Assembly: GCA_951230915.1 (NCBI GenBank)
Contig: OX579633.1
Coordinates: forward strand, 22,726,574 to 22,790,573
Length of the DNA stretch: 64,000 nt
Direction: 5' to 3'
Source of the DNA: Antitrichia curtipendula
Lineage: Eukaryota; Streptophyta; Bryopsida; Hypnales; Leucodontaceae
How positions within the stretch are numbered: the first letter of the stretch is position 1; the number at the start of each line of letters is the position of its first letter. Positions 33,494-46,355 of the stretch are shown piece after piece. The notes under the pieces were generated by a model. The model had not been told where the DNA came from. It saw only the letters and a list, made by a program, of their open reading frames with translations, and did not search any database. The translations under genes and the position numbers were made by a program.

Positions 33494-35068
33494 CCCCTAA
33501 ATGCCCAAGGCACCCAAATCTGGTGTTTGCAAAACTTTGAAGTAATATAAAACCTAACCAAGTTGCTACTTTTAGTATTTTATATTTTTTTAAAGTTCTT
33601 CTTGAAGTCTAGTTTTAGCATCAAAAATCCGATCTTGAAAATAAATTATAGTGATTTTTCTATTTAAGATTTTGTGCAAGGGTACCCATTGCAATCTTGA
33701 CTTCTCGTAGTGTTGAGAGCTCTTGGAAATGAGCCTCAAATACACTAGATCTTGGAGAAAAAATCACGTTCAAAATTCATTCAAAAAAATTGTAAAAGAG
33801 ATTTGAACCCCTAAAGGACCGGCATGCCTTTTCGGACATTATAGAAATTTTGGGAAGGTACCTATGACTGGAGATTTTAATATTTTTGGCAAAAATTTTA
33901 ACAAAAGTTGTGTGCGAGGAATATCTTTCATATGCACTAAATTTCATGACATTTGGATATACGAGTCAAAAGATATGGCCTCATATGTTACTTTTTTTCC
34001 CAGCTGGGCAGTCTGGACAGATTAAAAAAATTCACTTTTTTCAAAAACAAAAATTTGAAATTGGTTTTCTAGAGTTATATATACGTGGAAAGCTTTAAAT
34101 CGTTCTATTTTGACCAATGAGTCAAAAGTTATGAGGAGTTTTAGTTTTCGGGTAGTTATGGAATCTCTACTCTAAAATAAACTTTGAAGTCTTTTATCTT
34201 ACTCAATTTTCAAAAAGATTTGAAAAAAATAAAATCATAGGATGTAGATTGTTTAATACAACATTTCAACCATTGGAATTGGCATTTTTCAGTTTCATAC
34301 CCAAACTCTTAACAATTTAGTATTTTGAATCATTCTCTACTTCGCTCTACTTACTATTTTTTTCCTATATGTTGTACAATTTCAAATGATGTGAAAATTT
34401 TTAAGCATGTAGCCAGCTTGTCTAAGAAAAAGAATCCAAAGAAGCACGACCATTTTGGACATTTTTTCATATAAAAGTGAGCTTGTGAAGTGCAGCTGCC
34501 CTATATTTCGCAGGGCCAAAAAAACGATTTCAGTGATTTTGAATGCTTATATCTTGCTATCCACACGGTGAAAATTTCTGAAATTTTTACCACATGTTCT
34601 CAAGTCAGCATACTACAAAATCCTACGGTTACATGTGTCAAAAAAAGATTTTTTTCAAAATTTTGGTACTTGTACTAAAAATGGCAGTCCTTGAGCGTTT
34701 TCGGTGAAAACTAGTCACGGAACTTTAGGGGTTAAGAAGCCATAAATTGAATGGGGTTATACATGTTAAGACTTTTAACCTCATATTTTTTTTGGTCACC
34801 AAATTTTTAGATTTGACTTGTGAAGAGAGGATTGAAAGACTTCACATCACTTTTGCAATTTTAACACCCCCATGGTCAAACATTATAATCTTTCACTCCA
34901 TATGTGATGTTGTTGTATTTTCTTTTCCTATGAGATCTCTAACATGTCTAGTTTGAATTTGTACGGTTACAATCCCAAAAAATTGATACTACTTACTAAA
35001 AAGTTGGCATTTTGTTCAACTTAGAACAAATTTCAAGATGCTCAAAACAGACCTTGGGCATTTAGGGG
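33494..35068. mobile_element. TTAA-type MITE split by a nested MITE
   Basis: The ends are a perfect 17-bp inverted repeat, CCCCTAAATGCCCAAGG at 33494-33510 and its inverse at 35052-35068. The right flank is TTAA (35069-35072) and the left flank TCAA. About 650 bp belongs to this element; the rest is the element at 33808-34731. The left end of the 539-bp element in copy 1 (CCCCTAAAAGCCCAAGG) belongs to the same family. Confidence 0.75.
33808..34731. mobile_element. 924-bp TTAA-type MITE nested in another
   Basis: The left end is CCCCTAAAGGACCGGC and the right end inverse CCCCTAAAGTTCCG, with TTAA at 34732-34735 and TGAA on the left. A truncated close relative is at 49182-49989 (many long matching blocks such as TATTTTGAATCATTCTCTAC). 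No coding capacity is evident. Confidence 0.75.
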
Positions 35069-35072
35069 TTAA

Positions 35073-35842
35073 AGCACTGCTTGAAACATGGATAGCTTAA
35101 GGAAAACATTAAGATTAAATTCATAAAATGGCACATCACCCAATTAACTCCCAAACTAAATTTGGGAACCCATCCATGTTGTGGAAAGAAATATGCAAAT
35201 GAAAAAAAAAGATGGAATTATCCCCTTCAAGATTAAATTCATAAAATGGCACATCAGCCAATTAACTCCCAAACTAAATTTGGAGACCCTAAAAGATAGA
35301 ACCTAATTCCAAACCCTAAACCCTAAACCTACAGCCTGAAACAGAAATTGCCTTCACTGCGGGCACTTGGGATTCCCTGTCTTCGGATTCCTTCTGACTG
35401 GAGTTCAATGAGTTGTGATTTCCTGTGGCGGGGAATTCACCTACTTCCGATTTCTTGGAAAGGGCGGATTTACAACTCATAGCTTGGCAGCACTGTAGGA
35501 GTAATTACTGCATTGGAGGAGGGTTTTTGAACCAGAACTCATGGATTTTCCTTAAGTTATAGTAAGGGGCGATTGCCTTAACTGAGAATTCAAAGTATAA
35601 TGCAATTGTTGATTTTGGGCAAGTGCACAGACATGAAAAGAAGGCAATATATATTCACTGAGCATCCACAAATGTTGTTTCAATTATAAAAAAAGGAATG
35701 ACATGAGCATCCGCAGATGCTGTTTCAATTTAAAAAAAAAGGTATACATGCTTCCTATAGCTTGTCTAACTTAAATTTAGCTCTAAGTCTACTCACAATG
35801 CATGCCCTAGTGTGGCATCCACAAATATTGCTGCAACTACCA
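35073..35842. other. Flank downstream of the second transposase-like gene
   Basis: A direct repeat of about 60 bp (TTAAATTCATAAAATGGCAC at about 35113 and 35232) is followed by a CCCTAAA telo-box tract at 35311-35335. At 35640-35740 two related blocks with GAGCATCC(A/G)CA(A/G)ATG occur. No gene is recognised. Confidence 0.4.
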
Positions 35843-38800
35843 CTACAAATCGCTAACGCCTGGCATAGCTTGTCTAATTCGACTCTCTACGTCCACTGCC
35901 AATGCATACACTGGATCTTTTCCCTGCACCCTATGCGTCTGCGGAACCACGGGGAACTTTAGTGCCCTTATGTCCTCTACGTGGCAACAAGTAATTTGAG
36001 ACTTCGCCTTGTAAACATAATTCTGAGGCCCCGTACCCCACTTCTGATAGTAACGTCCTCAAACAGCCAATTGTCCAGCACAAAATTCCTCTCCCCATGG
36101 GCAAGTGAAAGACTCTTGCACAACAAATGGCTGCGAGTAACAAACCAGCAGATAGAAGTCCACGCCTTCTTCATTGCCCTCCTCAGCCTCAGTCGCAAAG
36201 TTGTCCCCAATCTCCAAACATGACGCCAAGTTCTCCCCATCTGTCCCAAAATCATCCCACAACTCAAGAACAAAAGCTTCTTCCATACTAGCTTGCACAT
36301 ATCCTACATTATCCATTCTTAGCATCTCTACTCTCCACTCCTTACACCATTCTACATTTATACAATGACCCCAATTTTCATCAACACAAGCATCGCAAAA
36401 ACAAGCTAGACTCCTCACAAGTAATTTATGAACATCCATGGCTGAGACAGATCGAACAGAGTACAAATCCTGCGTCCCGCTCACTATTTCACAAGCAAAC
36501 TGATGTTCTCGATCAACATCGTCAATGCCAATGAGCCAGAATTTGCGGTCCACTGGTCGCCTATCCTTGGAGTAAGAGGTCTCTGGACGCCCACTCAATT
36601 TTTCCTGCAATAGTCTCACAACATCTTCTGCAGTCTGCAACTGGGGACCATGAGGATCCAGCTCTACCTATCGAATGTAGCGCTTAAGAACCGCACTAGC
36701 CCCATCATGTGGTCCCTTACCATGGCCTGACCCAAAAAAACTCCAAATACAATTGCATCCATCCGTGAGCTCGGGATAGCGACTTACAAAATACCAGGGT
36801 ATTCGGGACTTGAATTGGGATGCACACTCGTCCGACCAAATCCAGTGATTCTTAGGCTTCAAACCACTTTCCTCCAAGCCATCCCAGTGAAGCATTAGGC
36901 AATGCTGGACAAAGTAACTGTCGTGTTTCTGGTCATCTGAAAGGTAGAAATGATACTTCACCAATGTCTTAGAATTGTCGTCATTTGGGTCAGGGTTAGG
37001 ATTCCTCATGAATGAGATGTGCACCAGAATTGTGACTTGGTAACTATGCCAGTGCATAGACTGAACCTCGTTTTGTATCTGAAACGAATAATTCTCAGCA
37101 AAATCTACAGCAGATACTATTGTGTCTTCTGTAAAATTTTCCAAACATTGCCTAAATTGGCGATCCTCCCATCTTGCCACAAAACTGTGTTGCACAAAAA
37201 ATTGCAACTTAGGCTTGAAGTAAGCTAAAAATTCAGAAGAAGTAGTATCTTTATATACCAGTTGTAGCTTCCTCCGGGGCTCTCCTTTCTTCGTGACTAT
37301 ATCCACCATTTCGAAGCACTTCCACTGTATCCTTTTCTCGGGCAGCCCTTCCTCCTCCAAGGGGCACAATGGAAGCAAATCAATTCCGCACGCATCACAC
37401 TGAGCGTACACACAGTCCTTCTTGTGCCACTCACAGAACTCATCCTTTGGGCATAATATAGCCTCTTGTAATTCAGTGGTCCTAGCATACGTTAGCAGTG
37501 ACCCTTTACAGCATTGGCAGTTGTCGTTTCCTTCAGGCCGACAAACCTCATTGCAAAAACAAAATCAAATTAAAGTGTTGTGCATACCTGACCTCAGTCG
37601 CATATTGTTGAAGCCCTGCCTCAGGTCATCCATCTCCACATGATAAATGCAGCAACAAACATTTCGTTCCTTCAATATTTTTACATACCAGGGCCTCAAG
37701 GAATCAAAAATCTTCTTACCTATAATGACGGTGGGGTTGCAAGCACGGAATCTGAAGAAAAATGCTATCTACACAGTACAACCACATAATTAGAATCTGC
37801 CCACGCCTAAACCGGCAGTGGCTCCAGAACTCCCATGTGTGACTGCAAAAGTGTACTAACTTGAACCAAAACCGTCAAGCCCTGGTCACTGTTCCATGAA
37901 ATTCATTGTAGTTCCACTTACTGTTCGCATTTGTCAATGAACTTCATTGCATTGTCACGTACTACACACAGCACTCACTGAACTTCATTGTAATTTCACC
38001 TAATGTATGCAGTACTCTCTGAACTTCATTGTAGTTTCACCTACTATACGCAACTCTCATTGAACTTCATTCTAGTTTCACCTAATATAAACAGATCTCC
38101 CGTTGTGATCCCGTAATCATCCCTTGAACAACCTGAAATTGCTAAAGCACTCATCGAAAATCATTGAAGTATCCAACAAGGGTTAATATCATTCTACTAA
38201 GGTCCCTGCGTACTCCCCAAACCCTACCCGAACTTAAGAAGTAGTTCCAATCATTGACAGAGAAGTCAAAGAACTACACCCCAAATCAGCTAATGTACCC
38301 TAAACCTTCCTATCAATCACTAAGCGTCCTCTAGAGCACCTGAAGTTAACCCCAAACCCCAATACAGTTCACCCGCAGTTGCATACACCCCGTTGCAGTT
38401 CCACCATGATCTCTTCAATCCGCTTGAATATCAAGGGAAGTCCTTCAGCCAATTACTAAAGTATATGAGTTACATATAGCAATTCACGGGAGTACACTAC
38501 CTAACTAATCAAATTTCTAACTATACAGTCACGAATCTGTAACACGGCCTTGGAGTTCATTTGTATGTACATTCTCCATTGCTTCTATTGCATTCCAGTC
38601 CGAGTCACTCAAACAATGAATTGAGTTTCCCAGCACTAGAGTGCTTCGGAGACAACTACCCTAGGCCCAAACACTGACCCTGCACTTCCTGTATGAATCC
38701 AAAGATACGTGTAAGATTGTTGACCTTAAGTTCTGTGTTAGCCAAAGTACTGTTCAAAATCACCTATGTAGCTGCAAACCCTAAGCACGGGCAAATGATG

Positions 38801-39853
38801 GTCCACATTATCCTAACTCCAAAGTAAGTAAGAACCCTAAATCCTAAATCTTGAATTATCAGAGATGTTTGAAAATCGTATATACGCCTGCAAACCTCAA
38901 GCAAGAAATTGTGAGGGGCAGAAACAACCCTAAGCCCTAAAGCAATGAATCCTAAGGCAAAGGAAAATGCAGATCAGCTAATGGCGACAGCAGCCACAGT
39001 GTTGCCAAAGACCTACAATCCTCACCTGAGTTTCCAGCAAATATTGCGCCGGCTTCTCTTCGTACAGCCCTCCCCCAATTCGCTTCTTTGCCACTTCTTT
39101 TCGATTTGGGCTCATCCTCGTCTGTGATATCCACCATGAGATCACAGCATTCTTTGTTTTTGTACTGAGGACATCCACTCGAACCTTCCGCACCGACAGC
39201 ACCCAGTGGAACTTCTCGGCCGAGTCCATCTTGCACCGTCTGGAAATTGCAGCTGACACATTTCGGTGGTAAACACCAAGTAACTGTGCCTTCTTCCGCA
39301 TTGAGCCGCCTCTCCCCAAACCTACCACTGCTGTCAAGATGGCGTGCTTTGTTACAAGCTGGGCCCTGCTCTTCGACTACTTAACCTCGTCAAGGGATCG
39401 CACCAGCCCAGACAATATCTCCTGTTGTTCAACGCTTCCCGTCCGCAGCTCTTTTGGCAAGACAGAATTTGAAAGAGGGTGTTCCCACACTTTGCGTAAA
39501 ACTAACTCCCTCGCCTTCTGACCGGGAAATTGGCCTATCTCTTTTGTCATTGAAGCTATAATTGCAGATGCAGCCTTTCTAACATCTCTATCCCTTGTAG
39601 AGCATTCTATAGCACTTGACCCAGTACTTGAAGAGCATCGTGGTAATCGACTTGCCTCTCTACCCTGAGCCACCCTCTCTTCTACCTCTCTAATTCTCTT
39701 CCAAATTCGACTCAACCTCTGCCGTTCTCTATCCCTAGCCCTCTTCTCTTCTAAGTTTCTCTCTCGATCTTGCGGCCCTACTCTAACGACTCCGCTGCGT
39801 CTTTGGGCATCCCAAGCATTAGCCATCTGCCAACCCTCTCTTACCACGCGCAT
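35843..39853 (-). pseudogene. DDE-type transposase-like gene (GHGKGPHDG family), four in-frame stops
   Basis: Exon 1 runs from an ATG at 39853 (or 39826) to donor CAG|GTGAGG at 39025. It encodes a basic coiled-coil start (RERNLEEKRARDRERQRL) and KKAQLLGVYHRNVSAAISRR, with a TAG at 39377. After an intron of about 1.3 kb, the second exon (about 37751-35843) runs RACNPTVIIGKKIFDSLRP, VCCCIYHVEMDDLRQGFN, a Cys-rich segment (CRPEG..CQCC..CPKDEFCEWHKKDC..CDACG), VDFAENYSFQ, WSDECASQFKSR and FFGSGHGKGPHDGASAVLKR, to TAG at 35843. Stops inside it are TGA 37565, TAG 36668 and TGA 36059; the last two fit CAG and TGG mutations. Asp in VDFAENYS, Asp in WSDE and Asp in GPHDG could form a DDD/E site. Function as a transposase is inferred from motif order and repeat context. 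Confidence 0.7.
37895..38100. repeat. Minisatellite of about 41-43 bp, five units
   Basis: Units contain TGAACTTCATTGTAGTTTCA and CCTA(C/A)TATA(C/T)GCA-like segments at about 37898, 37939, 37977, 38020 and 38060. It lies inside the intron of the transposase-like gene. Confidence 0.65.
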
Positions 39854-39865
39854 CACAAAGCCCAA

Positions 39866-42412
39866 ACCCTACCCTAAAACCTTCAAGAAAATGAGCACTT
39901 GCGTCACAGAGCAATTGCACGCAGCAATCGAAGAGAGAAACTTTAGTATCACTAATCCCCAAACCCTAACCCATGTGCTAAACCCAAAGCCCTAAATGTG
40001 ATTTGTCCAAGGCAAGATGAAGACTACGTGCAGTTTGCTGACTCATCTCGGCTACGTCACCTTCGGAGTCCTGTAAGTGCCTGAAGTCCACGGAACTGAA
40101 TGTTTCCACCAACCCCCATTCTTATGTAATGTTCCATTGAGAAACACACCCATGTATAGGATTCTAAACCAAAGGGATTAGCCAAAAAAAAATCAAAAAA
40201 TAATATAGTAAGGCTTTGGTAGGGACATTTTAAGATCTATATCATTCTAGACATAAAAAAAGTCCCTAACTCACAAATGCAATACATGAATGATATATGA
40301 AACATCAATTTAGAACCCTTATTATGATATCTATGTATTAGAGAGTCCCTTTTTTTACTTGTAGAAATCCATGCATATAAAAAAGAAGCTTAAACACATG
40401 GTGTTGACACTGTGACTCCATAATAATCCTTACAAAAGTCCCCCTACACTTCATATAATTCATTTTCTCAAAATTAATTATGTGGTTTCCTAAGCAACCA
40501 TGTATAGAATGAAGAGTATAAATAATAATTCTAAAAAAACATTTTTTATTATATGCAATAGGGCTTGCAATGAGAAGGGGTCTCTGAAAACGTCATTGTG
40601 ACAAGGATTTTGGTCCACTCAACCATGCATCTACCCCACGGCAGACTGAACGGGTGTGATGGGCAACTTCTTATGTGTACAGAATGCCAAGAAAGGTGAA
40701 GCAGCAAAAAAAAATGAAGCAGCGTGACTAGCACGCCCAGGTTAGTGAACCATATAAAGACGCCGAATCATGCTGATTGGACCGTATAATGGTTCCTCAG
40801 CATTAAAATGATTGGAAAATTATGTCTAATGTCTTATTGATTTGGCATAGAGGAACAGAGAAATTGATGTGCAGATGCTGCAATTGAATATTGGAAGAGT
40901 GTCATTAAGGTTGAATAAGGAAGTCGATGACGTTGTGCTATTACAACTGAAGGTTGAAAAGCATGAGTGATGCTGATTTTGTGTCATGTGAAAACGGACA
41001 GGTGGATATGAAGTGGGCGCTGTTTTGACTGCCGAATTTTGGTCGTCCTTTGGCGATGTACATAGCCTCAGCAAATGAGGCCACTGCAACACAATATACT
41101 GCTTGTACTTAGAAAGGAATACATGTAGTTCATAATTGGGAGCATGGTTCACTTCAGCAGGCTACGGAGTGGTACACGTCATGTTGTGACTTTGCAGTAT
41201 TTAGAAGTGTTGCTCTTTTGATGGGAATTGAGACTTAGAGTGAAATGATGTCCATTATGTAAGGAAGTTAAAATTAATGGAATATTCATGATTGTATATT
41301 CTGTATAGAATATAATGCGTCAATGTAGTATTCCTGTGAGTGGTTGGCATTCTGAAATTGGGTATCCCTTCGCACCATGACAGCGGTCGTCAGCACATAT
41401 GAAATGGCACGACTATTACACACAGTGCATGTTTATGAATGATTGTACATGTTTGTTATTGACCGCTGTATGTCATGCTGTTTGAAACGACTAAAAGCTA
41501 TATGAATTGTGCTTTATATGTGGTATGTATTCGGAGATGTTACATTGAATGACACGAACCAAAGCATGCTCTGTTATTGGTCTGTTAATGTTAGTGCTGG
41601 ACGAGATGGCACAAACCTTGTGCGTGTGTATATGGTGCTCATGACTAACAGATCTCAGCACCTGCCAGGCGCTAAGTAAGACACAGAAAATGATGTAGCC
41701 GTTAACACTGACGGCTTGCCAAGCATTTTGCGACTCACTAAAATACATGAGGAAAGTATTAACAACAGTCATTTCAAAAACGACTATGAACACTATACAT
41801 GATTGCATTAACAGACGTTAGAGCGTGTGCTTGCGAGAAAAGGATGTCGGAACTCATGTCAGTATGGTAAGATTTATGTCACATAGAACCAGACTTTCAC
41901 ACTCTCGTGTTGCATGGATCACTGCACAGAAGTAGTATACAGTATTGCATGATCGATAAGACGCCTTCGAGGTGCACAGTAAGTGACAAAGCCGTGAATG
42001 TCTCTGTACAGTGAAACAACCTGCATGTTCAGACGATACTCAGAACATTCAAAATTTTTGCGTACAACACAAGGAAGCAACAAATTCTGTGCAGCAAGCA
42101 TATTTATCGATGTCCATGGCAGCAGTGCGTCGAGCAACATGGCGCGTGGATTGCGCAAAACAGAACGTACGTAAACACTGCAGAAACACGGAACCCTGAA
42201 CTGAAAACGCTTCCTGTTTGCACAGCCAATTGAGTGAACAGTCGACGTGAAGGCTTTTGCATCAATGAAGACATCAGGGTTTAGGGTGTTCCATTTCCGA
42301 ACGACGCGGACTTCGTGAACTGTAGCAGTCGCAACGGAATCTTCTCATGACTCTGCGAACGCCTTCTGGACAGGAGTGGGGTCCGGCCCATTCATTTCGG
42401 GGCCACGTCACG
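39866..42412. other. Intergenic region between the transposase-like gene and copy 2
   Basis: Telo-box-like CCCTAA motifs lie at 39958-39995. From about 40800 to 42350 base composition is more balanced than in the AT-rich parts, and several open frames of 60-108 codons exist, but none shows a domain, splice-supported extension or match to other parts of the window. I do not call a gene. Confidence 0.4.
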
Positions 42413-42473
42413 GTTGACTGGAAACCACGTGGCAATGCTCGCCTACGTGTCCATGACGTGGCACTTCAAGGGC
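42413..42473. promoter_or_regulatory. Cluster of ACGT-core (G-box/ABRE-like) motifs
   Basis: In 60 bp there are GCCACGTCAC, CCACGTGGCA, CTACGTGTCC and TGACGTGGCA. Such ACGT cores are bZIP/bHLH binding sites in plants. The cluster lies about 450 bp upstream of the copy 2 start codon. It could be a former promoter or the residue of a MITE like 32566-32854, whose centre has the same TGACGTGGCA. Confidence 0.45.
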
Positions 42474-42691
42474 AGCTTTTGAACAAGCTGAAACCACACG
42501 TTGCAAAGGTTGTTTGCCCTTAACACGCGGCCTTCAATACCTGTTCACTGAAATTTTGCCTTGTTTTTCACATATCAATTATAAGGGATTTTAGGTGACG
42601 TCCATGTTCACAGGGCTTAATGTTTTTGAAAGTAATTATACATGTTTAAGCACCCATCCATAACGACAAGGATTTCTTCTAGTGCAAGCTA

Positions 42692-42896
42692 TTTTAACTC
42701 GGATTGAGATTAAAAAAATTGAATAAATACAAAAATTAAAGAACTCCATAGGCACATCTACATATCAGGTGGTTTAACTCGGTTCGAGTTAAACAAATAT
42801 TAAAACACCTGATTTCAAAGTATAAAAATAAAAATTCATAGGCCACAAAAGAAAATCAATTGCTATATCTAGATGTTTAACTCGGTTCAAGTTAAC
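42692..42896. repeat. Palindrome cluster in 5' leader of copy 2
   Basis: Three sites, at 42692-42714 (decayed, GGA centre and shifted arm), 42772-42794 (perfect arms, GTT centre) and 42875-42896 (one arm mismatch). The last ends 33 nt before the copy 2 ATG, matching the site at 9095-9115 that ends 28 nt from the copy 1 ATG. Confidence 0.8.
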
Positions 42897-42928
42897 AGGT
42901 TGTGTTGTTCCTGACTTCTACAAAGATG

Positions 42929-43688
42929 GAAGCACAAGTCTGTGGGCTGGAGGTATACCTCAAACGGTTTAATATTTCTGAGGAAAGACAAGAAGAGTAC
43001 GATGACATTGACATGCTTGGCAAGTGTTGGGAGTAGAAGGATCCTGAGGAAGTCAAGTACTTGACTATTGTCCTTGTTCCCATGAACAAGAACCCGTCCT
43101 TTAGGACAAAGTACAAAAAAGTAGAGGATAATCTCCCGGTAACGGTAATTGAGGTTGTGCGGGAGTTTCCAACTGAACCTAATGGTCTAATTTTTGTTTG
43201 TTGCCAAATGGTAGATCCAAATCAGATAGAAGAGTATCTCTTCTCCTACGTTGTAAACAACCGAGAGATAAACTTCACCATGTCGGCATACTACAAGACG
43301 TTGGAGGGTACTGATTACCAAGAACTTTAGAAGGACATCACTGAGCACCTCAAGACAAAGCAATGGAAAACCAAAGAGGAGGACCACTGTAGTATGTTAC
43401 TTTGGCATCCAAGGTGAATGCTCTTATAAAAGGTTTTGATCACATCAAATTGTCATTGGCGAGCAAGAAATAAAGATTGCAGCCTATATTGCTTACAAAG
43501 GATTATAGTAGCTAGAGAAGGAGTCAGAGGTCCTTTGTAATGGTAACACCTAATATTGGTTGAAGCAACATCCACATGAAGAAAATCGAACGATTCAGTC
43601 ACACAGGTCCCCCGGTAATATGGTAACACCTTCTAAAGCATTGACTCTACGAGGAAAGAAGGGCGCTGGAAAAAATCTGTTGGTGCCA
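42929..43688 (+). pseudogene. Copy 2, exon 1 first part
   Basis: From ATG 42929: MEAQVCGLEVYLKRFNIS..CWE, a TAG at 43034 where copy 1 has Trp, then VLVPMNKN.SFRTKYKKVEDNLPV..LIFVCCQMVDPNQ..SAYYK, TDYQEL, TAG at 43328 (Gln in copy 1), then KDITEHLK..LASKVNALIKGFDHIKLSLASKK. It shows the uninterrupted version of the site where copy 1 has the 908-bp element. Confidence 0.7.
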
Positions 43689-46355
43689 TGTGAGCCCTCA
43701 AGTTAGCACTTGGAGCTCTAGGTTTATTTTTCGCGATTTGTTTTTAGTTTTTAGTGTCAATTCATGCAAAATAGCATGAAGAAGTCAAGTGAGAGGAATT
43801 TGGTAGAAGTCCCTGCCAGATTGGTGAGGAGTCTTTCTAAAATCATGGAAAGCACAAAATATTCTATTTTTCCAGGTTTAGATCTTAATTTAGTGTCTTA
43901 TAGTCTAGATTAACATTTTCAAGAGATGTGAGGATGTAAGAGTTAGCTAATTAGAATGTCTGATCCATGTAAAACTCGACATGTAAAGTGCATGTGACAG
44001 CCTGGCTAAACTACAAGAATCTTTATCCAGGTTTAGAAGTATCTAAATCCAATTCATGTAGAATATGGACTAGTTACGTGAAGACCTGCAAATGTTGAAG
44101 AATATGAATCAGAATGCAAAGTAGAAGGAGGGCAAGGTGATTGGAGCTTACAGAAAGGTGCTTTCAGGATAAAAGCATGCCAAAAGATCAACAGCGGAGC
44201 TAATCATCCACAACAACCCCGGTACCAGAATAATTTCCCCCCTACGCAGAAATTATTAGGGAATTGCTAAATTTAGCATCCTTATTGGAGGTTTGGTTTT
44301 GCCCTTGGCTTTTGGACACTTCCTAGAAGTTTGCCCAAAAGTTTTGGGATTTTACAAAACTCCACGATGGCTCCGTGGAAAGTCAACTGCCTTTGAAATT
44401 GATGGTAATTTTATAGAAATTACCTAAAGTGCGGTAAAATCTCACTAAAAATTAGATTAGAATTTTACATATTAAATAAGTGACCTATCAAGTTTGAAGA
44501 CTTTCTGATAGTCAGAAGTACCAAAACTGGCAACAACATCGAATTTAATAAGAATTTACAACATGGCGGCGGTTTGACCGGCGAATCAAGAGCTAGCGGT
44601 GTTTGAATGTCGCAAACAAGGAATGTTTTCATACTCTCACAAACCTTCCATGCAACTTTGGCTAGTCAGTTTCTTCGGGAACGCAAATTCCATTAATTAG
44701 GATTTTGACTTTTCTTTGGAGTTACCCTGAGTGACTTTTACAAATATATACAGCCTGGAAGATGGGGGTGGGAGGTCTAGTAGTCTAATTGGGGTCTTCT
44801 GAACGCGATGGCGCAATTGGTTTTCAATTTGAAGTTGTTCTCAAGAAGATAGGAAGAGTTCAACAATAGGTTTGACTTTTTTAGAGTAATTAGCGGTAAT
44901 TCAAGGTTAATTTACAAAATATCTTGGTGAAAGTCGAAGATTGGATTTAATTAAGATTTCAAATCTTTCTTTTAAAAGCCAATTTAGATTAAATTAAGAA
45001 TATTTGGAAATATCCTAGGGTTGTTTGCAAAATATCTTAAGGTCAAAATATTTAATTTCCTAAATATCTTTGGGAAAAATCTTAGATTTTATTTGGACAA
45101 GATTTTCTTTCTAATTAAGGCTTGTTCTAGAAAATTCTAATGATTAAGCAAAGATTATTTAGCAAATATCTTAGGGTAGTTTAGAATTTAACGTAGGGTA
45201 GTTTTTGAGTAAAAGAACTAATATCTTATGGTAAACTAAAGTGGTGGGGCCTTCTAGCAAGTATATAAGTCCCCCCTCCGAAGTTTCTCATGCCCCATTT
45301 TATTTCATTATCTACCTACCGACACTTTGTCGGAGTGTAGAGACTCTCTTTTGTTCAATTTGCTTACCGGCTTTGTCGGAAGCAATTAGTTAGGCCAAAT
45401 TTTGGTCATCTTTGCTCATTTTGCTTTCTTTGCTTTCTTTTAGTGGAGGATTTGGTTAGAGGACTAAGGATTCCTTTTAAACCATCAATACCACACTAAA
45501 ACCACGCTTTTAGGAGGCTCATCCCCAAAAACTTGCATACTTTGTTTACATACTAATTTTGTGTTTTGCAACAGCCATTGAGTCAGAATTCTTAAGGCGG
45601 TGAAGCTAGTCTTTACCAAAAGATTCTAATACTCAAAATACCTGCCAAACTTTGTTATATAACAAAGTTTGGTTTGACTTGATCCCTAATTTCTGGTTAA
45701 AACACTCCCATGTGTACCTCAATTAGGAATAAAAACCATCTGATACCTTGGGAATTCTTTTAGTCCTTAATGTTCAGTTTAAACACTTTCATGTGTACCT
45801 CTTTTAAGAATTAAAACATTCCTACAGTCACTTGAAACCATATTTTACAAAGTTTAGCCTGGGGTTGCTTCCGTATAGTGAAGCTTTGACCTTAGGACAA
45901 TTTACCTTGAAAGTTTTGGAAATACCCTTGGTCGTTGGCTACTTAAGCCAAAACAACACACCAAGTGGTTTCTTTTCTTTTGCCGGAATTTGCTCATTTC
46001 GTCTTGTTTTTGCTTCCATTGCCAAATTGTGAGTTTAATTGATAGTCTAGTTTTTGCCTTAGTTTAGTTTATCTTTGCCTTTATTTTAGTTTTGTTTGCT
46101 TGGATTACCTCCAAAACCCAAAAATATTGCTTAAATTAGTTTGTTTTGATTAGTTAAAGTTCCAAAAACCTTAGACAAATTTAGTTAGTTCCCTTTTATT
46201 TATCCAAAACCCCTCATAAGTTAGTTAAGTTAGAGCTCATCTTAATTCCTAATTAGTTAGTTTAATTTTAGTTATTCAGGATTAGTTTATCAAAATACCA
46301 GAACGAGCCAACATACTGAGAAAGGTATCGGAGCCAGAGAGGGGAACGGCTGAAG

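Noticed and set aside
37558..37600. A 41-nt intron in the second exon of the GHGKGPHDG-family gene
   Set aside because: The frame reads straight through with one TGA (SGMHNTLI, stop, FCFCNEVCRPEG), and 41 nt is too short for a plant intron. A nonsense mutation is the simpler explanation.
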